Shown: positions 1-8,864, numbered from the stretch's first letter. The stretch: DNA of 64,000 nucleotides from an uncultured Lachnospiraceae bacterium (GCA_947577185.1 CANPUE010000005.1:1-64000), one strand, 5' to 3'. Translations and numbers: made by a program. The notes: generated by a model from the sequence alone, not told the origin.

Positions 1-132
1 CTTACCAAAAAAGAGGTATTTTTTTCCAAAGACACAAACTATTTTACACTACCGGAACCAATCAATAAAAACAGACAGGAAAGATGAAACGCCGTAAAGG
101 TGTTTTTTTAATGAGGCGGCCATGGCAACATC

Positions 133-175
133 AAAAAAGCAACCGCGACTCCACCAAGTAGTTGGTTGCTTTTTT
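133..175. terminator. Bidirectional rho-independent terminator
   Basis: AAAAAAGCAACC (133-144) pairs perfectly with GGTTGCTTTTTT (164-175). The A-run on one side and T-run on the other make it a usable terminator in both directions. Confidence 0.75.
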
Positions 176-192
176 GAAAGTTACCAATAACC

Positions 193-235
193 AAGGCGAA
201 CCGTTTGCTATATGGGTAACGCCTTTTCTTTTTTT
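193..235 (+). terminator. Rho-independent terminator
   Basis: AAGGCG (193-198) pairs with CGCCTT (220-225), with partial pairing inside, followed by a run of T interrupted by one C. It is the second terminator in tandem after 133-175. Confidence 0.6.
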
Positions 236-640
236 ATTCTAGCAAAGCATTGAGGGATTGTCAATAAAAGTGAAATTGAATTTTTCAGATCGAATTTTTC
301 AGATCCTCCTGTAATGAACGCCCGACAAACAGTATGTGCAAAATATCAAAAAATACTATGGCATTTTTTGATATTGCTATTATAGCGTACCTATCCCTGC
401 TTGTCATTGGGCGGTTTGACGGTTTCCTCTGACGGTTTCCCTTTTTTCGGGAGATAGCCGCTGTCCTTTATTTCCAGTTCCCAATCCATTCTTTTCCCTT
501 CCTTTCCGCTTGAACCCCTTTTACGACCTACAACACCGCACAGGGCGTTTTTGACGGAGTTTTGAGAAAAATTCTTCAAAAAGATTTTTTTGTTTCTTAA
601 TATGGGGAAGTTTGGGAAATGCCAAATATTTTTAAATTTC

Positions 641-669
641 TTGTAGTTATTCGGTTAACCGTATATAAT
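641..669 (+). promoter_or_regulatory. SigA-type promoter of the VanR/VanS-like operon
   Basis: TTGTAG (641-646) and a perfect TATAAT (664-669) are separated by 17 bp. They lie about 45 bp before the response-regulator start, which has its own AGGAGG site near 696-701. Confidence 0.65.
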
Positions 670-712
670 TATAGCGATAGAACTTACAAAAAGGTAGGAG
701 GTAATACTTTTA

Positions 713-1405
713 ATGAGTGAAAAAATACTGCTTGTTGATGATGAAGTTGGAATTATAGACCTCATATCATTATATTTAGTAAATGAAAGATATGAAATTT
801 TTTCTTTCACATCAGCACATGAGGCTATGCAATGTATTAAAACAGAAAAAATAGATTTAGCAATTTTAGATATAATGCTTCCAGATATGAGTGGATTAGA
901 TATGTGCAAAGAAATCCGTCAACAATTCAATTTTCCTATCATTATGTTGACAGCCAGAAATCAAGAAATAGATAAAATAAAGGGGCTGACGTTGGGAGCT
1001 GATGATTATATAACAAAGCCATTTTTACCATTGGAATTAGTGGCAAGAGTAAAGGCTCAATTAAGAAGATATAAACGATATGGAAATGAGCAAGAAGAAA
1101 AGGATATTTTTGTTCATAATGGACTTGTATTAAATGTTAAAACGCATGAATGTATACTCAATGAAAAACCTGTTATTTTAACGCCAACAGAATTTTCAAT
1201 TTTGCATATACTATGTAAAAACATTGGAAATGTTGTTAGCTCCGAAGAATTATTTCATCAAATTTGGGGAGATGAATGTTACAGTAAAAGTAACAACACT
1301 ATCACTGTTCATATTCGGCATTTACGCGAAAAAATGGGGGACTCCTTTGAAGAACCCCAATATATAAAAACGATATGGGGGTGTGGATATAAAATTGAAA
1401 AATAA
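713..1405 (+). CDS. VanR-like OmpR-family response regulator
   Basis: DNA-binding response regulator of 230 aa. It has an N-terminal receiver domain (about residues 3-115) with the acidic pocket D9/D10, phospho-acceptor D53 in AILDIMLPD and the conserved K in ITKPF. A C-terminal OmpR/PhoB winged helix follows (about 132-228), ending GCGYKIEK. Overall the sequence is close to VanR regulators of glycopeptide-resistance clusters. A strong AGGAGG site supports the ATG at 713. It overlaps the next gene, a VanS-like kinase, by 23 bp, so the two are translated as a pair. No vanH, D-Ala-D-Lac ligase or vanX gene lies nearby, so the regulated target here is probably the VanZ-family gene downstream (inference). 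Codon use is strongly AT-biased compared with genes after 5.9 kb. Confidence 0.85.
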   Translation: MSEKILLVDDEVGIIDLISLYLVNERYEIFSFTSAHEAMQCIKTEKIDLAILDIMLPDMSGLDMCKEIRQQFNFPIIMLTARNQEIDKIKGLTLGADDYITKPFLPLELVARVKAQLRRYKRYGNEQEEKDIFVHNGLVLNVKTHECILNEKPVILTPTEFSILHILCKNIGNVVSSEELFHQIWGDECYSKSNNTITVHIRHLREKMGDSFEEPQYIKTIWGCGYKIEK

Positions 1406-2489
1406 TTTTTTTGAACAAGAAAAAGATTTGCGAACTATATATAAAAAGCTATTTTTTCAAATGGCTATTACAGCTATTCTATATGCTGTATTTGGAATAA
1501 CCGTATATCTTATGATTATTAACCTACTTAGGCATTTTAATATTTGGGGTGGTTTAGTAAATTGGATAGAACGAAATAGGATAATTGGATTTTTCACATA
1601 TGTCGGAGTAGGATATACAGCTATTCTTTTTTACTATTGGGAAAAACCTTTTCATTACCTTAATAGTATATTGGCTGCCACTTCAAATATATATCAACAA
1701 GAAGAAAAGATGATAATTTTACCAACTCCATTAAAAACTATTGAAAAATATTTAAATGAGTTACGATTAAATGTTCAAGAAAGTAAAATTGCCGTGCAAA
1801 ATGCCGAGCAACGCAAAAATGATATGATTGCATATTTAGCGCATGACTTGAAAACGCCATTGACTTTTATTATAGGGTATTTAAGTTTATTGAATGATAC
1901 ACCAGATATGCCTATGGAACAACGAGAAAAATACGTTAATATAAGTATTGAAAAAGCAAAGCGATTAGAAAAAATGATTAACGAATTTTTTGATATTACC
2001 TGTTATAATCTCCAACAAATTGAACTTGAGAAAGAAACGATTGATTTGTATTATATGCTTGTACAGTTATCAGATGAGTTTTATCCTCTTTTATCAGCAC
2101 ATGGTAATACGATAAAACTATTAGCAGATGAAGAATTAAATGTGTATGCTGACCCGGTAAGGCTTGCAAGAGTATTTAATAATATTCTTAAAAATGCAAT
2201 CTCTTATAGCTATCCCAATACAGAAATTAAGGTTAATAGTAAAAAAGAACAAGGACATATTATCATTAGATTTCAAAATCAAGGAAAAACTATTCCACCT
2301 CAAAAGCTGGAGGCTTTATTTGATAAATTTTTCCGGCTTGATGAATCCCGTGCTTCAAATACGGGAGGGACAGGATTAGGTCTGGCAATCGCAAAAAATA
2401 TTGTTGAGCTACATGGTGGTAAAATTTCTGCGGAAAGCCAAAATGAAACTACAACATTTATTGTTTCACTTCCTATAATAGGAATATAA
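1383..2489 (+). CDS. VanS-like sensor histidine kinase
   Basis: Membrane histidine kinase of 368 aa starting at GTG inside the 3' end of the upstream regulator gene, with a G-rich site just before it. Two transmembrane helices (about 24-48 and 66-85) enclose a short extracellular loop. A linker leads to the HisKA dimerisation helix with phospho-acceptor H154 in YLAHDLKTPL. The HATPase_c domain follows, with N-box KNAISYSYPN, a short G1 region and GGTGLGLAI. The short extracellular loop and partner regulator fit the VanS-B/G class, but the ligand cannot be read from sequence. It would phosphorylate the VanR-like protein encoded just upstream. Confidence 0.85.
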   Translation: MDIKLKNNFFEQEKDLRTIYKKLFFQMAITAILYAVFGITVYLMIINLLRHFNIWGGLVNWIERNRIIGFFTYVGVGYTAILFYYWEKPFHYLNSILAATSNIYQQEEKMIILPTPLKTIEKYLNELRLNVQESKIAVQNAEQRKNDMIAYLAHDLKTPLTFIIGYLSLLNDTPDMPMEQREKYVNISIEKAKRLEKMINEFFDITCYNLQQIELEKETIDLYYMLVQLSDEFYPLLSAHGNTIKLLADEELNVYADPVRLARVFNNILKNAISYSYPNTEIKVNSKKEQGHIIIRFQNQGKTIPPQKLEALFDKFFRLDESRASNTGGTGLGLAIAKNIVELHGGKISAESQNETTTFIVSLPIIGI

Positions 2490-2503
2490 AATTTCAATAT
2501 TCT

Positions 2504-2521
2504 CTTAGGATTTTCTTAGGA
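2504..2521 (+). promoter_or_regulatory. Direct repeat, candidate response-regulator operator
   Basis: CTTAGGA occurs at 2504-2510 and 2515-2521, exactly 11 bp apart. That is the usual geometry of OmpR/PhoB-type operators. It lies between the kinase stop and the VanZ-family gene. A TATAAT (2564-2569) without a good -35 box sits downstream, as expected for an activated promoter. Assignment to the VanR-like regulator is inference. Confidence 0.4.
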
Positions 2522-2547
2522 AATAGTCAAGTAATACCTAAATTCCG

Positions 2548-2590
2548 AAAAGCTCTTATCGGCTATAATATTGTTGATAGGAGCTTTTTA
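2548..2590 (+). terminator. Terminator-like hairpin before the VanZ-family gene
   Basis: AAAAGCTCTTATC (2548-2560) pairs with GATAGGAGCTTTT (2576-2588), followed by T residues. It could end the two-component transcript. It also encloses the TATAAT at 2564-2569, so it may instead be the 5' part of the next transcript. Confidence 0.5.
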
Positions 2591-2652
2591 CTTTGTTTTA
2601 TCGGTGGCATATCAATGAAAAAAACAATCAAACATAATAGGAGGATATGAAT

Positions 2653-3267
2653 ATGTCAATCACAGATATTTTAATCCGTTCACTAAGCGGATATATTTTT
2701 GTAGTTCCGGGAATTGTATTGTATTTTTGGTGTTTGAAGAAATCTGAAAAAAAGCAAACACCAATCCATATCGCAACCGTATTTGTGTTTTGCTATTATT
2801 TGATTGGAATTTTGACAATGACTGGTATTGGAAAATTAAAATCTTTTTCGCCGGAAATCGTGCTAATCCCATTTCTGGATATGATAAGCGGACCGATAGA
2901 TACCGTCTTAAATATTGTCTTGTTTGTTCCATTGGGCTTTTTTCTTCCTTTGCTGTATAAAAAGTATAGCTGTATCAATAACATTGTATTAACAGGTTTT
3001 CTTTTTTCATTATCTATTGAAATTGTTCAAATGTTTGGCAGAGGTTCAACGGATATAAATGATTTGATTACAAATACGGTTGGAGCGAGTTTGGGATATT
3101 TTATTTATAAAAGGTTCGTTAGAATAGTACGAAAGGAAGTTCTTGCAAAGTTTCAAAATAATAAAATCAATGATGAAATTGAAATATTGCTTTTTATAGC
3201 TTACTCATTTGTGATTATGGTTACAATTCAGCCTTTGGTTATTAGCAACCTATTCGGGCTTGGATAA
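2653..3267 (+). CDS. VanZ-family membrane protein
   Basis: Polytopic membrane protein of 204 aa from the ATG at 2653, chosen because AGGAGG (2639-2644) is 8 bp away. The in-frame ATG at 2647 is only 2 bp from it. It has four or more hydrophobic helices and the VanZ signature region: a D-rich loop after helix 3 (DMISGPIDTVLNIVLFVPLG), then SIEIVQMFGRGSTDINDLITNTVG. VanZ proteins accompany glycopeptide-resistance clusters and in some cases give low-level teicoplanin or lipoglycopeptide resistance by an incompletely understood mechanism. Here it sits alone behind a VanRS-like pair, with a separate leader containing candidate operator repeats. Confidence 0.85.
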   Translation: MSITDILIRSLSGYIFVVPGIVLYFWCLKKSEKKQTPIHIATVFVFCYYLIGILTMTGIGKLKSFSPEIVLIPFLDMISGPIDTVLNIVLFVPLGFFLPLLYKKYSCINNIVLTGFLFSLSIEIVQMFGRGSTDINDLITNTVGASLGYFIYKRFVRIVRKEVLAKFQNNKINDEIEILLFIAYSFVIMVTIQPLVISNLFGLG

Positions 3268-3476
3268 GTTATCATCTGTTTAATTATTACAATAAACTTA
3301 CCATCACGAAATTATTTAAGTTCCAATAGCATAGAATAACAATCTGCAAACGCTCTTAATAAAAGGTACGGCGGCTAAAAGAGAGAGTGGGATTCCGCCG
3401 TAGCCGGCATTGTGGGGAGTTATGCACACTGTCCACGATGCTTTTTTTGCTTTTAAAGCCTTTTCGGGGCTGGATA

Positions 3477-3888
3477 TTACCGGGAAGGGTTATTATCCCG
3501 GTCTGGCTGTTCCTGTGCGCTTTTTGGCGGCTCTGTGCGCCCTAAATACTGGTTCAGGTTCTCCAGTTTCCGGTTCAGCGATTTCAGCTCTTTGTCACAG
3601 TTTTTGTAAGTGGCGGTCAGTTCCTTCTTCTGTGCGGTCAGCTCCTGATATTCCGCTTTCAGCTTGTCAATGTTCAAGCCTTTTAAGGGGATGCCCGCCT
3701 GTTCCAGCATACGCCTTGCGCCGCCATAAAGTATAATCTGGCTTTCATGCTTGCGGAAATATGCGTCAGGATTTTTTGATTTCTTATAGGCAATATTGTA
3801 AGACCTGTTTGCTTTATATTGTTCCGCATATTTAATGATTTCCGCTATCCATTTGGCGACTGCCGCGACAACGATAGTTATGGAGGTA
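3477..3888 (-). pseudogene. 3' remnant of a mobilization relaxase
   Basis: On the minus strand an open frame of about 135 codons runs from the junction near 3888 to a stop at 3477. It has a tyrosine/lysine-rich helical region, YFRKHESQIILYGGARR, and then a coiled-coil tail (LKAEYQELTAQKKELTATYK). This is the typical C-terminal end of MobA/Rlx relaxases from Tn916-like and clostridial conjugative elements. The nuclease domain is missing. The frame is cut off by a stop beside the excisionase remnant, so the break is a deletion joint. It cannot act as a relaxase. Confidence 0.65.
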
Positions 3889-3889
3889 A

Positions 3890-4004
3890 ATGCCTATGAA
3901 AGAAATCCCTATTTGGGAGAAAAGTAATCTGACACTGGAAGAAGCTGCGGCTGATTAAGAGGAAGAAGCTGGACGAATACACAGAAAAAATGTACTCTAT
4001 CTGA
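3890..4004 (+). pseudogene. Internally deleted Tn916-type excisionase
   Basis: After a GGAGG site, ATG CCT ATG opens a frame reading MKEIPIWEKSNLTLEEAAAD and then a stop at 3956-3958. In the +1 frame the sequence continues IKRKKLDEYTEKMYSI and stops at 4002-4004. These are the first and last parts of a Tn916-family excisionase, normally about 65-70 aa. The middle, with the recognition helix region, is gone. The deletion also shifted the frame. The integrase gene that normally follows is absent. Confidence 0.75.
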
Positions 4005-4157
4005 CAATGCGAACTGAATTGACATAGATATTACAGCACAGATACAGGAAATATGGGACGGTATTTTCGTGGAGCTTTTGCATTAATGATGATTCTCGAC
4101 TTTTGCCTTGCTTTTTGATATGATAAAAACACGCAGGGTCCAGGAGGAAAAACAGAA

Positions 4158-4354
4158 ATGTTAAGCCGAAAGAAAGTGTTCGGTTATGGATGGATGCATT
4201 TAACAGCCATGATGTGGAAGTAATTACCGCCCTTTATCATGAAAATGCGACAAATCACCAAGTAGCGAATGAGTCAGAAGCAGGCATGGAAGCAATCTTC
4301 GAATGGCGTGATCCATTGGGATTACAGGGGTGGCACAATATGTATAAAAAATAA
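4158..4354 (+). pseudogene. SnoaL-like (NTF2 fold) protein remnant
   Basis: AGGAGG (4142-4147) precedes ATG at 4158, but the recognisable protein lies in another frame: PKESVRLWMDAFNSHDVEV, then ITALYHENATNHQVANE, then after a joint IFEWRDPLGLQG. These are the start and a late strand of SnoaL-like polyketide-cyclase-fold proteins. The central third is missing and the start codon is out of frame, so the gene is dead. The fragment runs straight into an acetyltransferase scrap. Confidence 0.5.
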
Positions 4355-4700
4355 AATCAGCGTGTATCAACTGGAAGTGATTCAGGATAATGAGAAGGCG
4401 CTTACTTTATATAAAAAGCAGGAATTCCAAGTTGACAGAAACTTGATCGGCTATGGTATTGTGGACAAAATAAAAGGAGGTATTGCGCAGTTGGCGGTAC
4501 ATCCCAAATATCGCAGAATGGGAGTTGCCACAGAGATTTTGTTAGATTTACTGAAACAAACAAAGAGTTTAGAGATGAGAGTAATAAATGTGGATGAGCG
4601 GGATCAGGCATTAAACATTTTTTTGAAGAAAACGGAGTTTAGCGTATTTGTTAAATAATATGAAATGAAAAAACAGTTTTCCGCTCAGGATATTGCATAG
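4346..4700 (+). pseudogene. GNAT acetyltransferase remnant
   Basis: The frame reads VYQLEVIQDNEKALTLYKKQ (late part of a GNAT domain) and then QLAVHPKYRRMGVATEILLD (acetyl-CoA-binding motif A of a second GNAT domain). This matches the order in tandem-GNAT proteins that have lost the N-terminal half. The frame ends at a TAA (4656-4658); in-frame codons beyond it (YEMKKQFSAQDIA) still look like the protein's end. No start codon with a ribosome-binding site is available. Confidence 0.55.
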
Positions 4701-4745
4701 ATGAAGAAGCTGGCTTTGAAGGCGGTTGTTAGTGGAGGAACAGTC

Positions 4746-5291
4746 ATGAGATATATTAAAACAATAACATTAAGTAATGGCATGGAATGTTGTTTGAGGA
4801 ATGGAACAGAAAGCGATGGTCAGCTTGTATTGGATAATTTCAATCTGACACATAGCGAGACCGATTATTTGCTTACATATCCAGATGAAAACAGTTTTAA
4901 TGCCGCACAGGAAAGCCGTTTCCTGAAAGAAAAGGCTGAGAGTGAAAGGGAGGTAGAACTGATTGCCATAGTTGACGGTGTCATTGCAGGAACAGCAGGA
5001 ATCGAGGCAATCGGTACAAAGTATAAAGTACGACATCGGGCAGAATGTGGAATCAGTGTTGTGAAAAAGTATTGGGGGTTGGGAATTGGTAAGGCTTTGC
5101 TGGCTTCATGTATTGAATGTGCTAAAGCAGCGGGATATAGTCAGCTTGAACTTACAGTAGTTGCTGAAAATGAAAGAGCAGTTTCTATGTATGAACGGGC
5201 TGGATTTGTCGAGTGTGGAAGAAATCCCAAAGGATTTCGCTCCCGCATAGCCGGATTTCAGGAAGTCATCTCTATGAGACTGGAATTGTGA
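4746..5291 (+). CDS. GNAT family N-acetyltransferase
   Basis: Intact 181-aa acetyltransferase. GTGGAGGA just upstream fixes the start at 4746; the longer frame from 4701 has no ribosome-binding site. It has an N-terminal substrate-side region, then the GNAT core with motif A ISVVKKYWGLGIGKALLASC for acetyl-CoA pyrophosphate binding. Motif B follows, with LELTVVAENERAVSMYERAG. The family transfers acetyl from acetyl-CoA to an amine; the acceptor is not predictable. It is the only intact gene between two stretches of decayed sequence. Confidence 0.8.
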   Translation: MRYIKTITLSNGMECCLRNGTESDGQLVLDNFNLTHSETDYLLTYPDENSFNAAQESRFLKEKAESEREVELIAIVDGVIAGTAGIEAIGTKYKVRHRAECGISVVKKYWGLGIGKALLASCIECAKAAGYSQLELTVVAENERAVSMYERAGFVECGRNPKGFRSRIAGFQEVISMRLEL

Positions 5292-5940
5292 TGATTGACA
5301 GATTTATAATAAAATTGACAAGCCACATGATCCTGCTAAAAGCGAGCAGTCAAAATCCATTGCAGACTTTGATTTATTTTATTTTTAAAGGATTTTATAG
5401 GTTGCGAATTACAAAAAATGGTAAATTGATTTTTATGCGATATGGATTGGACCGGTTATATCTCTCATTACAAGCTGTAACGCCGTTACTTGTTCCTGCT
5501 GAACATTTTCCTGTTTTGCCCCTGCCTTGGTTGATTTCATTAGATGCTTTAGGGGCTATTGCGAAATATCATTGATAGAATCAGCGTCATCAAGGAGGAG
5601 CTATTTTGAACAAGGAGCAGACAGATATTATAACAGGAAAGCAAATACGTCATCTGCGAAGTTGAAAAAAACTACTTTCTTTTTGGAGTCCATATGGACG
5701 ATTTTGCGAAGAAGGTAATACCCAAAATGGAAACGTATGAAAAAAGGAGAAACGACAATTTAATAAGTTCGATATGGCAATTGGACTTTTTGACGGTGTT
5801 GGTATATTTTGGGGGAGACCTATGACGGATATCTGCTTGCTGTGATCCGGGCTGGTGAGATTAAAGTATTCTTTACGGCGGATGGATGGAAGGAAGAGAA
5901 AGGGCATTTTATGCGAAAGCGAGTATAGGAGGAAAGGCAA
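5292..5940. other. Degenerate region before the first GH3 gene
   Basis: No intact gene. Short frames broken by stops and shifts are visible, for example DDFAKKVIPKMETYEKRRND around 5690-5750 and YDGYLLAVIRAGEIKVFFT around 5820-5880, ending at a stop just before the GGAGG site of the GH3 gene. I do not recognise the parent families. The mixture of frames suggests decayed genes, continuous with the pseudogenes at 4.0-4.7 kb. Confidence 0.4.
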
Positions 5941-8403
5941 ATGGATAACAGGGCGACAGCGAAGAAAATCGCACAGGGAGCAATTGTATTGTTGAAAAAT
6001 GACGGAAATCTCCTGCCTTTTACAAATGGAGACAGAGCGGCATTTTTCGGCAGATCCCAGATCAATACGATCTATTCCGGGAACGGTTCGGGAGCGGCCC
6101 ATAAATCAGGATGTAAAAATATTCTGGAAGAATGTGAGAAAAAGGGAATCTGCGCGGAACACGGACTGAAAACATATTATACGGAGCGGATTTCAAAGGA
6201 AGAAAAGACAAAAGCGGATGAATTTGACTGGGCGGATATCGGCAAGGTGATTACCAGCGGCGCCATGTATGAAATTTTCGGCAAGTATCATGCGCCCACA
6301 GAGGAATATGAAATACCCGGGGAACTGATAAAGACAGCCCGCCAGTACACGGACACGGCCGTTTTCGTGCTGGGAAGAAATTCCGGCGGCGAAGAATGCG
6401 ACAGGCACCTGCAGGGCGATTATTTCTTGACGGATTCAGAGAAAGCGCTGGTTGAGCAGGTATGCGGAACGTTTGATCAGGTAGTCCTGATCTTAAATGT
6501 CAACGGACTGACAGACCTGTCATGGACAGAAAATTATCCCAGCATAAAGAGCATCCTGTTTGCGGGAATTTTGGGAGAGGAAGGGGCGGCGGCATTGGCA
6601 GATCTTCTTACAGGCACTGTCAGCCCTTCCGGAAAACTGGCGTTTACCATTGCGAGACAGTATGAGGATTATCCGGCGGCCAGACACTTTACGTGGGATA
6701 AAGAAGCGGAGGAAAGCCTGCTCACCTATGAAAGCTACGGTCTGAACGCAGAGGAAAACGGCAGCATTGGATATGCAAAAAGTCCGGTCACTGTTTACTG
6801 GGAGGATCTTTATGCCGGATACCGGTATTTTGACACCTTTGGAAAGGAACCTTTGTATCCGTTTGGTCATGGCCTGTCTTATACGGAATTTGAAACGGAA
6901 TGCACCGGGGCAGTCAAAACAAAAGACGGTGTGGAAGTGCAGATCTGTGTAAGGAATACAGGAAATGCCGCGGGCAGGGAAGTGGTACAGTTATATCTGG
7001 CAGACTGTGACAGCACGGAACGCGCGTTTCAGGAACTGAAAGGATTTGAAAAGACAGGGTTGCTGCAGCCGGGAGAAGAAGAGAATATCCGATTGTTTGT
7101 CCCATGGAAAGAATGGAGCTGTTATAACGAAAAGCGGGCAGCCTATGTGATCAGACAGGGGGACTATCAGATTCTGACAGGAAACTCTTCCCGCAATACA
7201 AGGTGCGCCGCGGCTGTCCGGGTCATGCAGGACATTCTTATAGAGCAGTGTGCGAACCGTCTCGGCATTCAGGAATGCAATCGGAAGAAGCTGGAGTTTC
7301 TGACCGGATCGGGAAGAAATGCAGAAAGAAATGTGCCGGACGGGGATTTTGCGGAAATACTGGTAGGCGAAGAGGATGTGACAGCGGCAGGCTCCAATGG
7401 AATTTCTATGGAAAGCGACGGCAGAAGAGAGAAAGTAAAAAAGCTGTCAGTTAAGCAGCTTGCGGCACTTTGTGTGGGGTATGGACCCGGCACGCCGTTT
7501 GCGGCGTTCAGAGAAGGAGACGACCCGGAAACCATTTATGACGAAGAGGGAAAACCAATCACCACAAACAGCCATTCAGCCGGGTATAATGGTTACGTCT
7601 CTCCGGCGATCGAGGAGATGGGGATCTATTCGGTATTGTATAAAGATGGGCCGGCGGGAATCGGGGAGATCGCATGGCCGTCAGAAATGCTGACCGCGTG
7701 TGCATTCGATAAAAAGTTATGGTACGAATTCGGCAATGCTGTGGGGGCGGAATGTGAAAAGCAGCAGGTAGATGTCTGGCTGGCTCCGGCTGTGAATCTG
7801 CACAGGCATCCTCTTGGGGGAAGAAACTTTGAATATTTTTCCGAAGATCCTTATTTAACAGGGGTTTGTGCATGCGAAATAACCAGAGGGGTTCAGGAGA
7901 ATCATCCGGTATTGGTCTGCCCCAAGCACTTTGCGGCCAACGAGCAGGAAACTTTCCGGAGGGGAAGCGCCAACAGGCATTATGATGCGGCGGATTCCAT
8001 TCTCACGGAGCGGGCCGCGAGGGAGCTTTACCTGAAGCCATTTGAAATGCTGGTAAAAGGAGCGGATCTTGCGTGCCTGATGACTTCTTTCAATAAGATA
8101 AACGGCGTGTTCGCCGCTGGAAACCGTGACCTTTGTACCCATATTTTAAAAGAAGAATGGGGATATCAGGGCGTGGTTGTTACAGACTGGGGTGATATGG
8201 ATATTGTAGTGGACGGTGCGGATGCCGTGGCGGCAGGCAATGATATCGTTATGCCCGGAGGGCCGCCGGTGATTGCGCAGATTTTACAGGGATATCAGGA
8301 TGGCAGGGTATCTTTGGAAGAAATGGAAAAAGCTGTCTGTCGTTTGCTGTATATGACAGATAAGATTCAGTCCGGGAAAGGGAACGGTTGTGAAAATGGA
8401 TAA
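5941..8403 (+). CDS. Glycoside hydrolase family 3, circularly permuted
   Basis: Predicted cytoplasmic beta-glycosidase of 820 aa; TATAGGAGG precedes the ATG and there is no signal peptide. The domain order is reversed from classical GH3. The GH3_C alpha/beta sandwich comes first (about 5-240), then a fibronectin-like segment (about 320-420), then the TIM barrel (about 480-800). This order is known from Ruminococcus and Butyrivibrio beta-glucosidases. Barrel motifs include HRHPLGGRNFEYFSEDPYLTG, the substrate-binding pair in CPKHFAANEQE, and the nucleophile D749 in VVTDWGD. Substrate specificity cannot be told. It stands alone among pseudogenes, with glycosidase-like debris downstream. Confidence 0.9.
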   Translation: MDNRATAKKIAQGAIVLLKNDGNLLPFTNGDRAAFFGRSQINTIYSGNGSGAAHKSGCKNILEECEKKGICAEHGLKTYYTERISKEEKTKADEFDWADIGKVITSGAMYEIFGKYHAPTEEYEIPGELIKTARQYTDTAVFVLGRNSGGEECDRHLQGDYFLTDSEKALVEQVCGTFDQVVLILNVNGLTDLSWTENYPSIKSILFAGILGEEGAAALADLLTGTVSPSGKLAFTIARQYEDYPAARHFTWDKEAEESLLTYESYGLNAEENGSIGYAKSPVTVYWEDLYAGYRYFDTFGKEPLYPFGHGLSYTEFETECTGAVKTKDGVEVQICVRNTGNAAGREVVQLYLADCDSTERAFQELKGFEKTGLLQPGEEENIRLFVPWKEWSCYNEKRAAYVIRQGDYQILTGNSSRNTRCAAAVRVMQDILIEQCANRLGIQECNRKKLEFLTGSGRNAERNVPDGDFAEILVGEEDVTAAGSNGISMESDGRREKVKKLSVKQLAALCVGYGPGTPFAAFREGDDPETIYDEEGKPITTNSHSAGYNGYVSPAIEEMGIYSVLYKDGPAGIGEIAWPSEMLTACAFDKKLWYEFGNAVGAECEKQQVDVWLAPAVNLHRHPLGGRNFEYFSEDPYLTGVCACEITRGVQENHPVLVCPKHFAANEQETFRRGSANRHYDAADSILTERAARELYLKPFEMLVKGADLACLMTSFNKINGVFAAGNRDLCTHILKEEWGYQGVVVTDWGDMDIVVDGADAVAAGNDIVMPGGPPVIAQILQGYQDGRVSLEEMEKAVCRLLYMTDKIQSGKGNGCENG

Positions 8404-8800
8404 ATAGCGGAAGAATATGGGGTCACCGGAACATGGGCAGAGGCATTCGGGGAAAAGGCAGGGGAGTATTTTACGGCATATTATTTTGCGGAGACATTGT
8501 TATCCCTCCGGCGGACCGGTAAAAGAGGTGTACCGGATCTGGAAAATGACGGCCCCTTCGCTGTTTACGCTGGCTCCTGATATTTACGTGCCTTACACAG
8601 CGGATGTGATGGAGACATACAGCTATCTCAGGCAATTTATAAACATAGTGATAAGACTAATATAGACACGCTGTTTGATGAAATCCTCAAGGATGCAGAT
8701 GTGTTACAGCATTGTTGATATAATCCACTTGTCCAGGCGGCAGAACATGAGAAAGACTGATTCAGGATGCTCAAAGAAGAGTCAGGCTTAATTAAACAGA
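8404..8800 (+). pseudogene. Fragments of a glycosidase-like and an HD-like gene
   Basis: Around 8520-8640 one frame reads VYRIWKMTAPSLFTLAPDIYVP, resembling the active-site region of GH35/DUF5597-type beta-galactosidases. Around 8660-8790 another reads TLFDEILKDADVLQHC, then YNPLVQAAEHEK after a stop, resembling the core of an HD-domain phosphohydrolase. Neither has a start or an intact frame. Family matches are from memory of motifs and are tentative. Confidence 0.35.
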
Positions 8801-8864
8801 CTCCGGTTTGTTGGGGAAACAACATTAAGACAGAAAAATGAAAACGGAATATTGTTTACCTTTT

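Larger units (their letters stand above)
1..640. other. Gene-poor left end with two stacked terminators
   Basis: No convincing gene is visible here. The stretch is AT-rich and holds two consecutive terminator hairpins (133-175 and 193-235). The minus-strand reading frame at 391-579 opens with TTG without a clear ribosome-binding site. Its Lys/Gly-rich product matches nothing I recognise, so it is not called. The base composition matches the VanRS-VanZ segment to the right rather than the more GC-balanced genes after 5.9 kb, so this is probably part of the same foreign segment. Confidence 0.5.

Noticed and set aside
111-185. Two overlapping mini-frames spanning the terminator at 133-175, resembling an attenuator leader
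   Set aside because: No resistance or biosynthetic gene follows, the product is not recognisable, and the perfect hairpin explains the sequence as a plain terminator.
391-579. Minus-strand 62-codon frame in the left spacer
   Set aside because: TTG start, no clear ribosome-binding site and no family match. It could be an accessory-element scrap, but this is not supportable.
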